This document shows, one piece after another, positions 48,696-56,201 of a stretch of 64,000 nt of DNA (its first letter is position 1; each line of letters begins with the position of its first letter). This DNA is from JAWKOK01 sp963765875 (lineage in GTDB: Bacteria > Chloroflexota > Anaerolineae > Caldilineales > Caldilineaceae), in contig CAVXYK010000005.1 of assembly GCA_963765875.1 (NCBI GenBank), forward strand, positions 69,424-133,423, written 5' to 3'. Made by a program: the position numbers and the translations under genes. The notes beneath the pieces were generated by a model. The model was not told the origin of the DNA and did not search any database. It saw only the letters and a list, made by a program, of their open reading frames with translations.

Positions 48696-49483
48696 CCACT
48701 CAAGCCAACGAACAAGCGACCGAACAAGTCATTAGACAGAGCGGCGTTCAGACCGGCGAGCATTCACGCCACGCGCCCCAGTCCGACGACACGCCCATCA
48801 TCGATACCCGCGATTCGTGGCGCGTCTACAAGCTTGGCTCACAGGAGATACCGGCGCTGCGCGGCATTGACATGACCATCGGCTCGGGCGAGTTTCTGGC
48901 GCTCAAGGGTCGCTCCGGCAGCGGCAAGACCACGCTGCTCAACTGCGTCGGCGGGCTGGACAGTCCCTCCAAGGGCAGCGTGCGCATCTTCGGCGAGGAG
49001 ATCGGGGGCTGGTCCGAGCGCAAGCTGACCAAGTGGCGTCGCCAGCATGTGGGGTTCATCTTCCAGTCGCTGGGCCTGATGCCGACGCTCTCGGCCTACG
49101 AAAATGTGGAGCTGATCCTGCGCATCACCGGCGCGCCGCGCAAGGAGCGCCACGACAATGTCATCGCCGCACTCGATCTGGTGGGCCTGACGCCGTGGAT
49201 GGATCACCGCCCCTTTGAGCTCTCCGGCGGCCAGCAGCAGCGCGTGGCCATTGCCCGTGCCCTGGTCACTGAGCCCGGCCTGGTTCTGGCCGATGAGCCC
49301 ACCGGCGAACTGGACTCCAAGACTGCCCAGGATATCCTGGGTCTGTTCCAGACCATCGTGCGCGAACGCCAGATGACCATCCTCATGGCCACCCATGACA
49401 GCCTGGTCGACGAGTTTGTCGACGAGATCATGCACCTGCAGGATGGGCAGATTGTTTCGGAAGAGGAACTACATCATGAGTAG
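48692..49483 (+). CDS. ABC transporter ATP-binding protein (LolD/MacB type)
   Basis: The 263-residue ATPase has a 30-residue polar N-terminal extension, then Walker A GRSGSGKTT near residue 73, signature LSGGQQQRVAIA, Walker B LVLADEPTGELD and the switch His in MATHDSLVD. It overlaps the preceding ATPase gene by four bases. With the FtsX-like permease and lipoprotein adaptor it completes a tripartite-like exporter with two different ATPases. It is intact and of normal length. Confidence 0.88.
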   Translation: MTTQANEQATEQVIRQSGVQTGEHSRHAPQSDDTPIIDTRDSWRVYKLGSQEIPALRGIDMTIGSGEFLALKGRSGSGKTTLLNCVGGLDSPSKGSVRIFGEEIGGWSERKLTKWRRQHVGFIFQSLGLMPTLSAYENVELILRITGAPRKERHDNVIAALDLVGLTPWMDHRPFELSGGQQQRVAIARALVTEPGLVLADEPTGELDSKTAQDILGLFQTIVRERQMTILMATHDSLVDEFVDEIMHLQDGQIVSEEELHHE

Positions 49484-49630
49484 GTGATTGGGGAACAGGG
49501 ATTGGGGATTCCGGCCTTCGGCCTGGGATTGGGGGATTGGTCAGGCAACATGCTGGGCGCCAATTCCTCAATCGCCTAATCTCCTAATCACTACTCCCCA
49601 ATCCCTATTCCCAACTCACCAAATCACCAA
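49484..49630. repeat. Complex GGGGATTGGGGA-family palindrome
   Basis: Left arm GGTGATTGGGGAACAGGGAT with an inner CCGGCCTTCGGCCTGG hairpin at 49519, and right arm TCCCCAATCCCTATTCCCAA ending near 49630. It separates the ATPase gene from pdxH. Confidence 0.65.
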
Positions 49631-49636
49631 CCCACT

Positions 49637-50281
49637 ATGTCCCTACTACCCTCAAACCTACGCAAAGAATATCGGCGTGATCGGCTGCGTAAGGCCAATG
49701 CGGCTGCAGATCCGTTGGCGCAGTTTGACGAATGGCTGCAGGAGGCGACTGAATCCCAGCTGCTTGAGCCGAATGCCATGACATTGGCCACGGCCTCGGC
49801 CGATGGGTGCCCGTCGGCGCGGATGGTCTTGTTGAAGGGGTTCGATGCGCGCGGCTTTGCCTTCTTCACCAACTTCGAGAGCCGCAAGGGGCAGGAGTTG
49901 GCTGAGAATCCGGTTGCGTCACTGGTCTTCTGGTGGGATATTCTGGAACGTCAGATACGCATTGAGGGGCAGGTCGAGCGTCTGTCGGACGAAGAGTCGG
50001 ACGAGTACTACAATAGCCGCCCGCTTGGCAGCCGACTGGGGGCCTGGGTCTCGGCCCAGAGTCAGGTCATCGACAGCCGAGCTGTGCTGGAGGCAAACCT
50101 GGTCGAGCTTCAGCAGCGCCACGCCGATCAAGCGCCGCCTCGGCCACCGTTCTGGGGCGGCTACCGTGTCGTGCCAGAAGCCATCGAGTTCTGGCAAGGC
50201 GGCCCCAACCGCCTCCACGACCGCCTGCGCTATACCCGCCAGGGCGATGATGCGTGGACGATCGAGCGGTTGTCGCCGTAA
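49637..50281 (+). CDS. pdxH: Pyridoxamine 5'-phosphate oxidase
   Basis: The 214-residue protein matches PdxH from end to end: MSLLPSNLRKEYRRDRL (substrate loop), NAMTLATASADGCPSARMVL (FMN site), KGFDARGFAFFTNFESRKG, RQIRIEGQVERLSDEESDEY, and the C-terminal PPFWGGYRVVPEAIEFWQGG with the Arg of NRLHDRLRY that binds substrate. The enzyme uses FMN and oxygen to make pyridoxal 5'-phosphate. The length is typical and the gene is intact. It is monocistronic between repeats. Confidence 0.95.
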   Translation: MSLLPSNLRKEYRRDRLRKANAAADPLAQFDEWLQEATESQLLEPNAMTLATASADGCPSARMVLLKGFDARGFAFFTNFESRKGQELAENPVASLVFWWDILERQIRIEGQVERLSDEESDEYYNSRPLGSRLGAWVSAQSQVIDSRAVLEANLVELQQRHADQAPPRPPFWGGYRVVPEAIEFWQGGPNRLHDRLRYTRQGDDAWTIERLSP

Positions 50282-50397
50282 GAGCCTTTGTCACAGATGC
50301 ACACAGATGGAGAAAGGATAGTTATGAAAATTCTCCAAAGGCCTAAAGATCATCTGTGAAAATCAGTACCTATCCGTGTCTATCTGTGACAAATCCC

Positions 50398-50610
50398 TTA
50401 CCCCCCGGCAAGCCCCAGGAACAACTGGATCGCCTCTTCGGCCAGGGTGGAGGCAAAGTCGACCCAATCGCCTTCGGTGGCCAGGGCTTCCAGTTGCAGC
50501 GCTTCCGGTTGGATCTGCCAGTTAGCCCGTGCATACCACATGCCCAGGAAGGCCATCACCAGCACAAGCGTGAAGGCGATACGTGATGATGTGCGACTCG
50601 GTCTGACCAT
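50398..50610 (-). CDS. Small membrane protein of unknown function
   Basis: From Met 50610 (MVRPSRTSSRIAFTLVLVMA) a 70-residue product has one helix (IAFTLVLVMAFLGMWYA) and an amphipathic C-terminus (FASTLAEEAIQLFLGLAGG). I do not recognise the family. The upstream frame to 50709 has a CACAGAT-type repeat in it and no start context. CACAGATG/ATCTGTG repeat words lie on both sides (50290-50395, 50641-50690), as at 5975-6003 and 39760-39815. Confidence 0.5.
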   Translation of the reverse strand: MVRPSRTSSRIAFTLVLVMAFLGMWYARANWQIQPEALQLEALATEGDWVDFASTLAEEAIQLFLGLAGG

Positions 50611-50703
50611 GTGTGTTACTACTTTCTCAAAAAGCTTTATTTGCCACAGATTTACACAGATGAAAAAGGATAGGGCACAGATGAAATTGGTTCCAAAATC
50701 AGT

Positions 50704-50731
50704 TTGCACCGAAGCAGAGATATGATATACT
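50704..50731 (+). promoter_or_regulatory. Promoter of tRNA-Val
   Basis: TTGCAC (50704-50709), 16-bp spacer and extended -10 TGA-TATACT (50723-50731) lie 26 bp before the tRNA. Confidence 0.55.
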
Positions 50732-50756
50732 TGGATCCATTGTACAGCAACATTTT

Positions 50757-50830
50757 GGGCGTATAGCTCAGCTGGCTAGAGCGCACGGTTCACATCCGTG
50801 AGGTCACTGGTTCAAGTCCAGTTATGCCCA
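50757..50830 (+). tRNA. tRNA-Val (anticodon CAC)
   Basis: A full cloverleaf can be drawn: acceptor GGGCGTA/TATGCCC (one G-U), D-stem GCTC/GAGC, anticodon stem CACGG/CCGTG with loop TTCACAT (anticodon CAC at 50791-50793), variable AGGTC, and T-stem ACTGG/CCAGT with loop TTCAAGT. The 3' CCA is not encoded. A tyrosine recombinase gene follows, so its 3' end may be an attachment site. Confidence 0.95.
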
Positions 50831-50856
50831 CACAATTTAGACCGCAAAAACGGCTG

Positions 50857-50889
50857 CAAAACGCACCTCTGGAAACAGGGTGCGTTTTG
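50857..50889 (+). terminator. Terminator after tRNA-Val
   Basis: CAAAACGCACC (50857-50867) pairs with GGTGCGTTTTG (50879-50889) around an 11-nt loop, followed by a T-rich stretch. Confidence 0.65.
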
Positions 50890-51001
50890 TGCATTTTAAG
50901 ACAAAACAGATTACCCAAACAGAACGCATGTTCTGTTGTTGCCTAACCGGAAACCTCATGGCTCGTATCGACTGGAGTACTCTCGGATAGGAGGTCGGAT
51001 A

Positions 51002-51925
51002 GTGAAACTGAGTGACGCACTTGAAGGTTTTATGCTCTTCAAAGCCGCAACAACCAGCACAAATACTGTAAAAGAGTATCGATACTCACTGAACATGTGG
51101 GTTGAGTTTCTTGGAGATGATCCCGACGTGATGGCGATCGAGTCACATCAGATCCAGCGATTCCTATATCATCTGAAAGTTGATCGAGGGCTGGCGCCAA
51201 AGACTATCAAGAATGCCCATACAGGACTGTCGGCATTCTTCACTTGGCTCGAACGGGATCACAATATACCGCATGTAATTCGAGGCCACATTCCTTCGCC
51301 AAAGGCGAACCCGCCAGAGATCATCCCCTTGACCAAACGCGACATGAGGGATCTTCTCTCGGCCTGCAACCGCAACGCCGCAAACCATCATGCGCCGTCA
51401 GGTCAGCTTCGTCCGACGCGGTTTCGAGACCGTGCGATCGTGCTCTTTCTTGTCGACACAGGTGTCCGAGCCAGCGAGCTCTGTGATCTGAACATTGGGG
51501 ATGTGGATAAGGAGACGGGTGCGGTCCAAGTGCGTCACGGGAAAGGGGACAAACCCCGTACCGTCTACATAGGGGCCGTGACACGTGAAGCGATCTGGCG
51601 TTATTTGACCAAGCGAAAATTCAAGGACTTCGACGATCCGCTCTTTGCGACGGCCAAGCGGGGTCCGATGGATCGCAACGCTCTGCGCAAAATGTTGGTG
51701 TCTGCCGGCAAACGGGCCGAGATCAATGACCGGGTCACGCCGCATCGCTTGCGGCACACCTTTGCCATCACCTATCTGCGCAATGGCGGCGACATCTTCA
51801 CGCTGCAGCGCATCCTGGGCCATAGCACCCTGGATATGGTGCGGCGATACCTGGCTATCGCTCAGGTAGATCTGGCCGGGGCCCATCGCAAGGCATCGCC
51901 GGCTGACAACTGGCGGCTGGCTTGA
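51002..51925 (+). CDS. Tyrosine recombinase (XerC/D-like integrase)
   Basis: The GTG at 51002 follows a strong AGGAGGT (50989-50995), so it was preferred to the start at 50936. The 307-residue protein has the SAM-like N-terminal domain (VKEYRYSLNMWVEFLGDDPD) and a complete catalytic domain: Arg in DTGVRASELC, Lys in HGKGDKPRTVY, HRLRHTF, the second His in LGHSTLDMVRRYL, and the nucleophilic Tyr in RRYLAIAQ. It lies 170 bp after tRNA-Val, the arrangement of an integrative element. It may alternatively be a stand-alone XerC relative. No relaxase or phage gene is seen in the window. Confidence 0.9.
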   Translation: MKLSDALEGFMLFKAATTSTNTVKEYRYSLNMWVEFLGDDPDVMAIESHQIQRFLYHLKVDRGLAPKTIKNAHTGLSAFFTWLERDHNIPHVIRGHIPSPKANPPEIIPLTKRDMRDLLSACNRNAANHHAPSGQLRPTRFRDRAIVLFLVDTGVRASELCDLNIGDVDKETGAVQVRHGKGDKPRTVYIGAVTREAIWRYLTKRKFKDFDDPLFATAKRGPMDRNALRKMLVSAGKRAEINDRVTPHRLRHTFAITYLRNGGDIFTLQRILGHSTLDMVRRYLAIAQVDLAGAHRKASPADNWRLA

Positions 51926-51977
51926 TGGGTCGTGTCATCCGTATGATGGGCTGCCGGCGGCCTTTAGCCGCAGGGTT

Positions 51978-52001
51978 GCTAGTTCGAGTCTAGCTCGGGA
52001 A
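51978..52001 (+). other. tRNA-like 3' fragment (T-arm and acceptor strand)
   Basis: GCTAG-TTCGAGT-CTAGC forms a canonical five-pair T-arm with TTC loop, followed by the acceptor-like TCGGGAA and TCA. A weak anticodon-like stem GCGG/CCGC precedes it, but no D-arm or 5' acceptor strand is present. It sits 52 bp after the integrase and differs from tRNA-Val, so it may be an attachment-site remnant of another tRNA. Confidence 0.4.
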
Positions 52002-52080
52002 TCAATACAAACGTTTGCTGGAGCCGTTACCTCAGGAAAGGAGGTGGCAGTTTTCGTCTTCACATTGTGCACCTCAAAAA

Positions 52081-52106
52081 GAGCCACCAGCTCAGGCTGG
52101 TGGCTC
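52081..52106. terminator. Intrinsic terminator downstream of the integrase region
   Basis: GAGCCACCAGC (52081-52091) pairs perfectly with GCTGGTGGCTC (52096-52106) around TCAG, with A-run before and CTTTCT after; it may act in both directions. The rest of 51926-52296 shows no gene. Confidence 0.75.
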
Positions 52107-52296
52107 CTTTCTATTCTGGACTATGGACCTGACGGTTGTTGCTGAGATCGGCCCTCAGTATCACTCCTGTATCAGTCGCTGTACGTGTCGAGTATGCATC
52201 CCTCGTACCCGCTGGCCTGCAATTGGGGCTTTAATGGTGTCACACAAGTCACTGCGAACAGGTCGCAGTCACAGATACCACTAGGGAGAAACAATC

Positions 52297-53082
52297 ATGA
52301 AATGGTTCAACCTGAAGTCCAAGGCCGTGTCGTTGAGTATGCTATTGCTGGTGCTGGCAAGCTTGGCCGGATGCACGGCAGCCGATGTCCTGACGCTGAA
52401 GGCAGTCAACGAAAGCGATCAGGTCGCAAGCGTGGTGAGATTCAGCCCGTCGTACCATCTGGACGATCCGTCGCTGACCCAGGGTGCTGCAGGTATCCCA
52501 AGCATAGCACTAGCGAAGTTCAGCCCGTCGTACTACCGGGACGATCCCGCACTGACTGAGGCGGTGGCCGGCATCCCAAGCATCGCGATGGCGAGATTCA
52601 GCCCGTCGTACTACCGGGACGATCCGGCGCTGACTGGGGCCGTGGCCGGCATCCCAAGCATGGCGATGGCAAGATTCAGCCCGTCGTACTACCGGGACGA
52701 TCCCGCACTGACTGAGGCCGTGGCCGGCATCCCAAGCGTGGTGGTAGCCAGATTCAGCCCGTCGTACTACCTGGACGATCCGGCATTGACCCAGGCCGTG
52801 GCAGGCATCCCAAGCGTGGCGGTAGCCAGATTCAGCCCGTCATACTACCTGGACGATCCGGCACTGACTGAGGCCGTGGCAGGCATCCCAAGCATGGCGA
52901 TGGCGAGATTCAGCCCATCATACTACCGGGACGATCCGGCGCTGACTGGGGCCGTGGCCGGCATCCCAAGCATGACGGTAGCGAGATTCAGCCCGTCGTA
53001 CTACCTGGACGATCCGGCACTGACTGAGGGCATAAACACTGCAATCGGGTTCATCTCCAGTCTCCTTGCGGTGCAGCAATAA
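52297..53082 (+). CDS. Lipoprotein made of eight 26-residue tandem repeats
   Basis: The 261-residue protein has a lipoprotein signal (lipobox LAGC, Cys26). After a 22-residue lead come eight units of RFSPSYYRDDPALTEAVAGI plus PSxAxA, 26 residues each. The alternating R/L in YYRDD/YYLDD and the variable xAMA/VVVA ends are the main differences. The tail is INTAIGFISSLLAVQQ. It would be anchored to the outer face of the membrane. I do not recognise the repeat. Its mix of aromatic, Pro and acidic residues with a hydrophobic half (ALTEAVAGIP) suggests a regular surface-exposed fibre or solenoid; that is inference. The frame is perfectly preserved in a region where other genes are broken. Confidence 0.8.
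   Translation: MKWFNLKSKAVSLSMLLLVLASLAGCTAADVLTLKAVNESDQVASVVRFSPSYHLDDPSLTQGAAGIPSIALAKFSPSYYRDDPALTEAVAGIPSIAMARFSPSYYRDDPALTGAVAGIPSMAMARFSPSYYRDDPALTEAVAGIPSVVVARFSPSYYLDDPALTQAVAGIPSVAVARFSPSYYLDDPALTEAVAGIPSMAMARFSPSYYRDDPALTGAVAGIPSMTVARFSPSYYLDDPALTEGINTAIGFISSLLAVQQ
52438..53031 (+). repeat. Eight 78-bp tandem coding repeats
   Basis: TTCAGCCCGTCGTACTAC recurs at exact 78-bp spacing (52441, 52519, 52597, 52675 and on). The units are nearly identical in DNA, which points to recent expansion by slippage or unequal recombination. Confidence 0.9.
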
Positions 53083-53114
53083 CGCAGCGGATGACCAAGT
53101 GAAACCAATGATAA

Positions 53115-53156
53115 AATGGGGCAAGCGTGTGCGTTACCGCACACGCTTGCCCCATT
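53115..53156. terminator. 19-bp perfect hairpin terminator
   Basis: AATGGGGCAAGCGTGTGCG (53115-53133), loop TTAC, and its exact complement (53138-53156) lie 33 bp after the repeat lipoprotein gene. Confidence 0.75.
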
Positions 53157-53486
53157 GCTAGTTCCACGCTGGGCTTTGGTCGCCAGTGAATTTGGCACTC
53201 ACACCTTAAACCTGTCACGGCCTGTCAATATTTCCCAATATCCGTCACAGCATGCCGTGATCTCCCATCATTCACCAAGGCCTATCGCATTGGGTGGGCT
53301 GTTGCTTGGCCCGGCAGGCCGGCGCTGTCGCGGCTGCATAGCGAATCTCGATCCAGCGGACGCAGCTGTCTGTGCCGGATCCAGTGGCGAGGGGATAGGG
53401 ACAATTCTCACCAGTCGACAAGCAGTTCTTGTTCATTCCAGCCTGATATTGTCCACTTATGATTGCTTTTGCATTCCGGCTGTTTA

Positions 53487-53578
53487 CAATGGCAACGCTC
53501 GAAAGCAGGCTGTCTTCGCCTCCCCCAACGGCTATAATTGTGGGAATTCTGGGCGTTGCGAGCGCCATTTTTGGCATG
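53487..53578. repeat. Dispersed repeat, copy 1 (pairs with 59264-59355)
   Basis: CAATGGCAACGCTCGAA ... TGTCTTCGCC ... CAACGGCTATA ... GCGTTGCGAGCGCCATT ... TTGGCATG is shared with 59264-59355 at most positions. The ends contain GCAACGCTCG and its near complement, so the element is palindromic. The surrounding 53157-54038 otherwise has no gene. Confidence 0.65.
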
Positions 53579-54038
53579 TCAAGCCCATGCGGCTTTCGAG
53601 CGCTATAGTGATCACGACGTGACCACTTCGTGATCATTTCCGGGTATTTTTAGCCTATCACACGTTGCTGTCACCAGCCGTCGCACCATCTCACTCAAGC
53701 CAGGACGTGTGAATTTTTTCCCGATATTGACATTGTCAAAAAGCATGGTACTGTTGAGTCCTACAGTGAATTGGGCCAAGTCGATACGGTAAGTCTATCC
53801 GCGCTTTATCTGCCTCTCTCCTCACTCATTCCAAACCTTTGTTCAAATGCATTTCGGTCGCGCTCTTCCTCAACAGTCAGTACTACGCGTACGCCACGAT
53901 ATTGACTGTTAAAAGGAAATTGACACTGAAAAGGGATCGGACGATTTTGAGACCGGTTTCCCTCTGAAACGGGCGCAGCTGGCCGAAACGATGACAAAGG
54001 AAAAATTTCCTTAATTGCAGTGAAAAGGTTTAGTTACC
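53579..54038. other. Gap without recognisable gene
   Basis: Short open frames on both strands lack start context and family motifs. AT-richer sequence near 53990-54030 probably holds the promoter of the ABM-like gene. Confidence 0.4.
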
Positions 54039-54353
54039 ATGGTACTTTATGTTATGCAGTGGAACGTCCATCCAGATAAGACGGATGCCTATATGGAATA
54101 GTCCAAAGGGGCAATCGCACGTACCGTGGCAGCGCCGGGGGTAGTCGAATTCCGGGCGTATCGACCGGCCACGGGAACGTCACAAGCCGTGATTACGTAT
54201 GAGTTTGCCAACATGGCAGCTTGGGAAACTTGGCATGCACATCAAGACGTGCAGGATGTGACAACGGAACTGCGAACGCTTGCAAACAATGTAAGTTCAG
54301 AACTATGGGGCCCGTCACCGGTTGTTCCCGACCCGATTCGACCAGGGGCATAG
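54039..54353 (+). pseudogene. Antibiotic-biosynthesis-monooxygenase-like (ABM) protein with amber stop at codon 21
   Basis: ATG 54039 opens MVLYVMQWNVHPDKTDAYME, then TAG (54099-54101), and the same frame continues SKGAIARTVAAPGVVEFRAY and ITYEFANMAAWETWHAHQDV to 54353. A TGG-to-TAG change (Trp in YMEWSKGA) explains the stop. The 104-residue dimeric alpha-beta barrel fold is recognisable. Members are small cytoplasmic proteins, often heme- or quinone-related, with unclear roles. A re-start at GTG 54126 would lose the first strand and helix. Confidence 0.65.
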
Positions 54354-54456
54354 GCTCGAACACGATAACTAAAAACCAGGAGGTATGGTTGTTTCCTCCG
54401 CGCATATCTCTATGCCTCTTGGTAACTTTGTTGTCGTTATCCCTACAAGAAGCAGT

Positions 54457-54506
54457 CTAACGTAAGTTCTGCACAATCAGAGCCGGATTCACGAAAAACT
54501 GCGAAA
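54457..54506. repeat. TIR-type element end, left copy
   Basis: CTAACGTAAGTTCTGCACAA and the following AGCCGGATTCACGAAAAACT recur at 54973-55023 (37 bp identical from TGCACAATC), and its outer end is mirrored at 55267-55296. It may be a solo end or the left end of an 840-bp element whose cargo is the gene 54554-54934. Confidence 0.6.
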
Positions 54507-54553
54507 TTTGAGCATAACAAACCGTACGCAAAAACAACCCTTGGAGTTCAAAG

Positions 54554-54934
54554 ATGGACAAATCGATCTCACCTGGACTGCGCACAACATTTCTGTTCCA
54601 CGCCATAGTGGCTCTAATACTCGGGCTAGCCTATCTGCTCATTCCGGATATGATAGGCAGCCTCTTAAACTGGGACATGAGCGATTCGGCTTACCGCACG
54701 TTGGGGGCCGCAATGACCGCTATCGGCGTTTCGTCCTGGCTCTCCTTTCGGGCAAGCCTCTGGGGCGAGGTCAGGATCGTGGTGCAGTTCGAAATCGTAT
54801 GGACGGTGCTCCTCGCGCTTGTTTCTGCCTGGGCACTGTTAACCGGCCTGATTCCACCGGTCGGGTGGCTAAACTTTGGCGTTGCAGTACTTTTCGCGAT
54901 CGTCTTCAGCTACTTCTACATCCGAGAGAAATAG
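54554..54934 (+). CDS. Small four-helix membrane protein
   Basis: The 126-residue product has four hydrophobic helices (FLFHAIVALILGLAYLLIP, TLGAAMTAIGVSSWLSF, IVWTVLLALVSAWALLTG, LNFGVAVLFAIVFSYFYI). A GGAG ribosome-binding site lies 9 nt before the ATG. I do not recognise a named family; similar four-helix proteins of unknown function are common. It is flanked by the direct repeat at 54470 and 54987 and by the inverted ends at 54457 and 55296, so it may be a passenger gene. Confidence 0.65.
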   Translation: MDKSISPGLRTTFLFHAIVALILGLAYLLIPDMIGSLLNWDMSDSAYRTLGAAMTAIGVSSWLSFRASLWGEVRIVVQFEIVWTVLLALVSAWALLTGLIPPVGWLNFGVAVLFAIVFSYFYIREK

Positions 54935-54972
54935 ATTCAATCAAGCGCCAATATTCCAAATGCAAACCTTCT

Positions 54973-55296
54973 CTTAACGGTAGTTTTGCACAATCAGAGC
55001 CGGATTCACGAAAAACTGCGAAAAAATGAATGGTCGGATTGAACCATATCTGAGTGGTACCGACTGAACACCACTGTAGATGGCTTGAACCAGCTTGAAT
55101 TCGGATGATTCGCCGCCATGATCGGCTCAATTCAGGCAGATCTTGTCCTGGATCGATGTTTTTTGACGAACGATTCGAGATCCAACCATCATTCATGTCG
55201 ATTCTTGACCAGATCCGCCGAGTTGGGTCAGAATCGGCCATTCATTTTTGGTGATTTTTGGCAGACCTGGCTCCAGTTGCACAAAAGTTACGTTAG
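54973..55296. mobile_element. Non-autonomous TIR element (MITE-like)
   Basis: The left end CTTAACGGTAGTTTTGCACAA and the right end, read inward on the other strand as CTAACGTAACTTTTGTGCAA, match at about 21 of 30 positions, including a shared GAGCC block. The 324-bp interior has no open reading frame of note. A second left-type end sits at 54457. Confidence 0.55.
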
Positions 55297-55502
55297 GACG
55301 TGCCCTAAGCATGGATCTATCGAGGCGTCCGTGGGTGGTCCCGTGCTGGCGTTAATCTCATTTATACTGCCGTCTGCCTCGGACTGACGTTTACCGCAAA
55401 GCGCGCATTTTTGGAACTCGATTTCTACTAACGATAGGCGTAACGCCTATAACGAATACACACGCGGTGATCTCAACCTACACCCCAATCCTACCCCTTA
55501 GC

Positions 55503-55538
55503 CCTGGCAGGATTGTCACACCGCCTGCCAGGGTTTTT
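55503..55538 (+). terminator. Intrinsic terminator
   Basis: CCCTGGCAGG (55503-55512) pairs with CCTGCCAGGG (55524-55533), followed by TTTTT. It has no clear gene just upstream; 55297-55710 otherwise appears empty. Confidence 0.7.
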
Positions 55539-55710
55539 CATTACGATCACCATTTCTCCTGACTGTACTCCGCTCAATTAATCACCGCGGCTGCTGCTCC
55601 CCCTCACATCATCCCGATTCAACAATCACCACATTATTCACCACATGATGTGATGACGCCTCACCAAATTGCTTGATATCCTCTAGTCGAAGCACAGAAG
55701 AAACGCAACA

Positions 55711-55986
55711 ATGGAGAGCAGGAAATTACCGAGGCACAAAATGGGCGAAGCGGGCAGACATGCAACGGAAGATGATGAGTCCGGGCTCACCGAAATTCGC
55801 GTCAAGGGACACCTTGATGACCGCTGGGCCAATCGGTTTGATGGCCTAATCATTACGCTGACCGAGAATGGCGATACGCTCTTAACCCGCCCGGTTGTGG
55901 ATCAGGCCGCGTTGTTTGGATTACTTAGAAAAGTGCGTGATTTAGGGGTGCCATTGCTCTCAGCCAATCGCCTTGGGCCTGACTAG
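55711..55986 (+). CDS. Small conserved protein (RVKGHLDxRWxxxFDG type)
   Basis: The 91-residue protein has a basic N-terminus and then TEIRVKGHLDDRWANRFDGL, ITLTENGDTLLTRPVVDQAA and LFGLLRKVRDLGVPLLSANR. I recognise this pattern as a widespread small protein of unknown function in Chloroflexota and relatives; the recognition is from memory and no name is offered. The core looks like a small beta-alpha fold. The gene is intact. Confidence 0.65.
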   Translation: MESRKLPRHKMGEAGRHATEDDESGLTEIRVKGHLDDRWANRFDGLIITLTENGDTLLTRPVVDQAALFGLLRKVRDLGVPLLSANRLGPD

Positions 55987-56035
55987 ACAGATGGCTTACA
56001 TGTCAAACAGTAACCAGTTTAGTCAAACCCACAAA

Positions 56036-56201
56036 TCCAATTTAACAAAACGCATCAACAGCATTCAAAAAGGAAAACCGATGACTTTCAAATAAAAACC
56101 GAATTCAATCCAAAAAACCGCAAGAACGACAGGTTTCCTATATTCAAGTCCAATTCAACGAAACTCATAAATAGCATTCAAAAAGAGAGAAAACAATGAC
56201 T
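56036..56201. repeat. Duplicated leader before the reductase genes
   Basis: TCCAATTTAACAAAACGCAT ... GCATTCAAAAAGGA ... ATGACT (56036-56086) is repeated with changes as TCCAATTCAACGAAACTCAT ... GCATTCAAAAAGAG ... ATGACT (56149-56201). The first copy's ATG opens only ATG ACT TTC AAA TAA. The second copy is the translation start of the reductase gene. Confidence 0.65.

Noticed and set aside
51940..52003. A second functional tRNA after the integrase
   Set aside because: Only the T-arm and the 3' acceptor strand are convincing; D-arm and 5' acceptor are missing and the anticodon loop lacks T33.
52438..53031. 78-bp direct repeats as a CRISPR array
   Set aside because: Repeats are contiguous without spacers, keep an open reading frame and code for a clear protein pattern.
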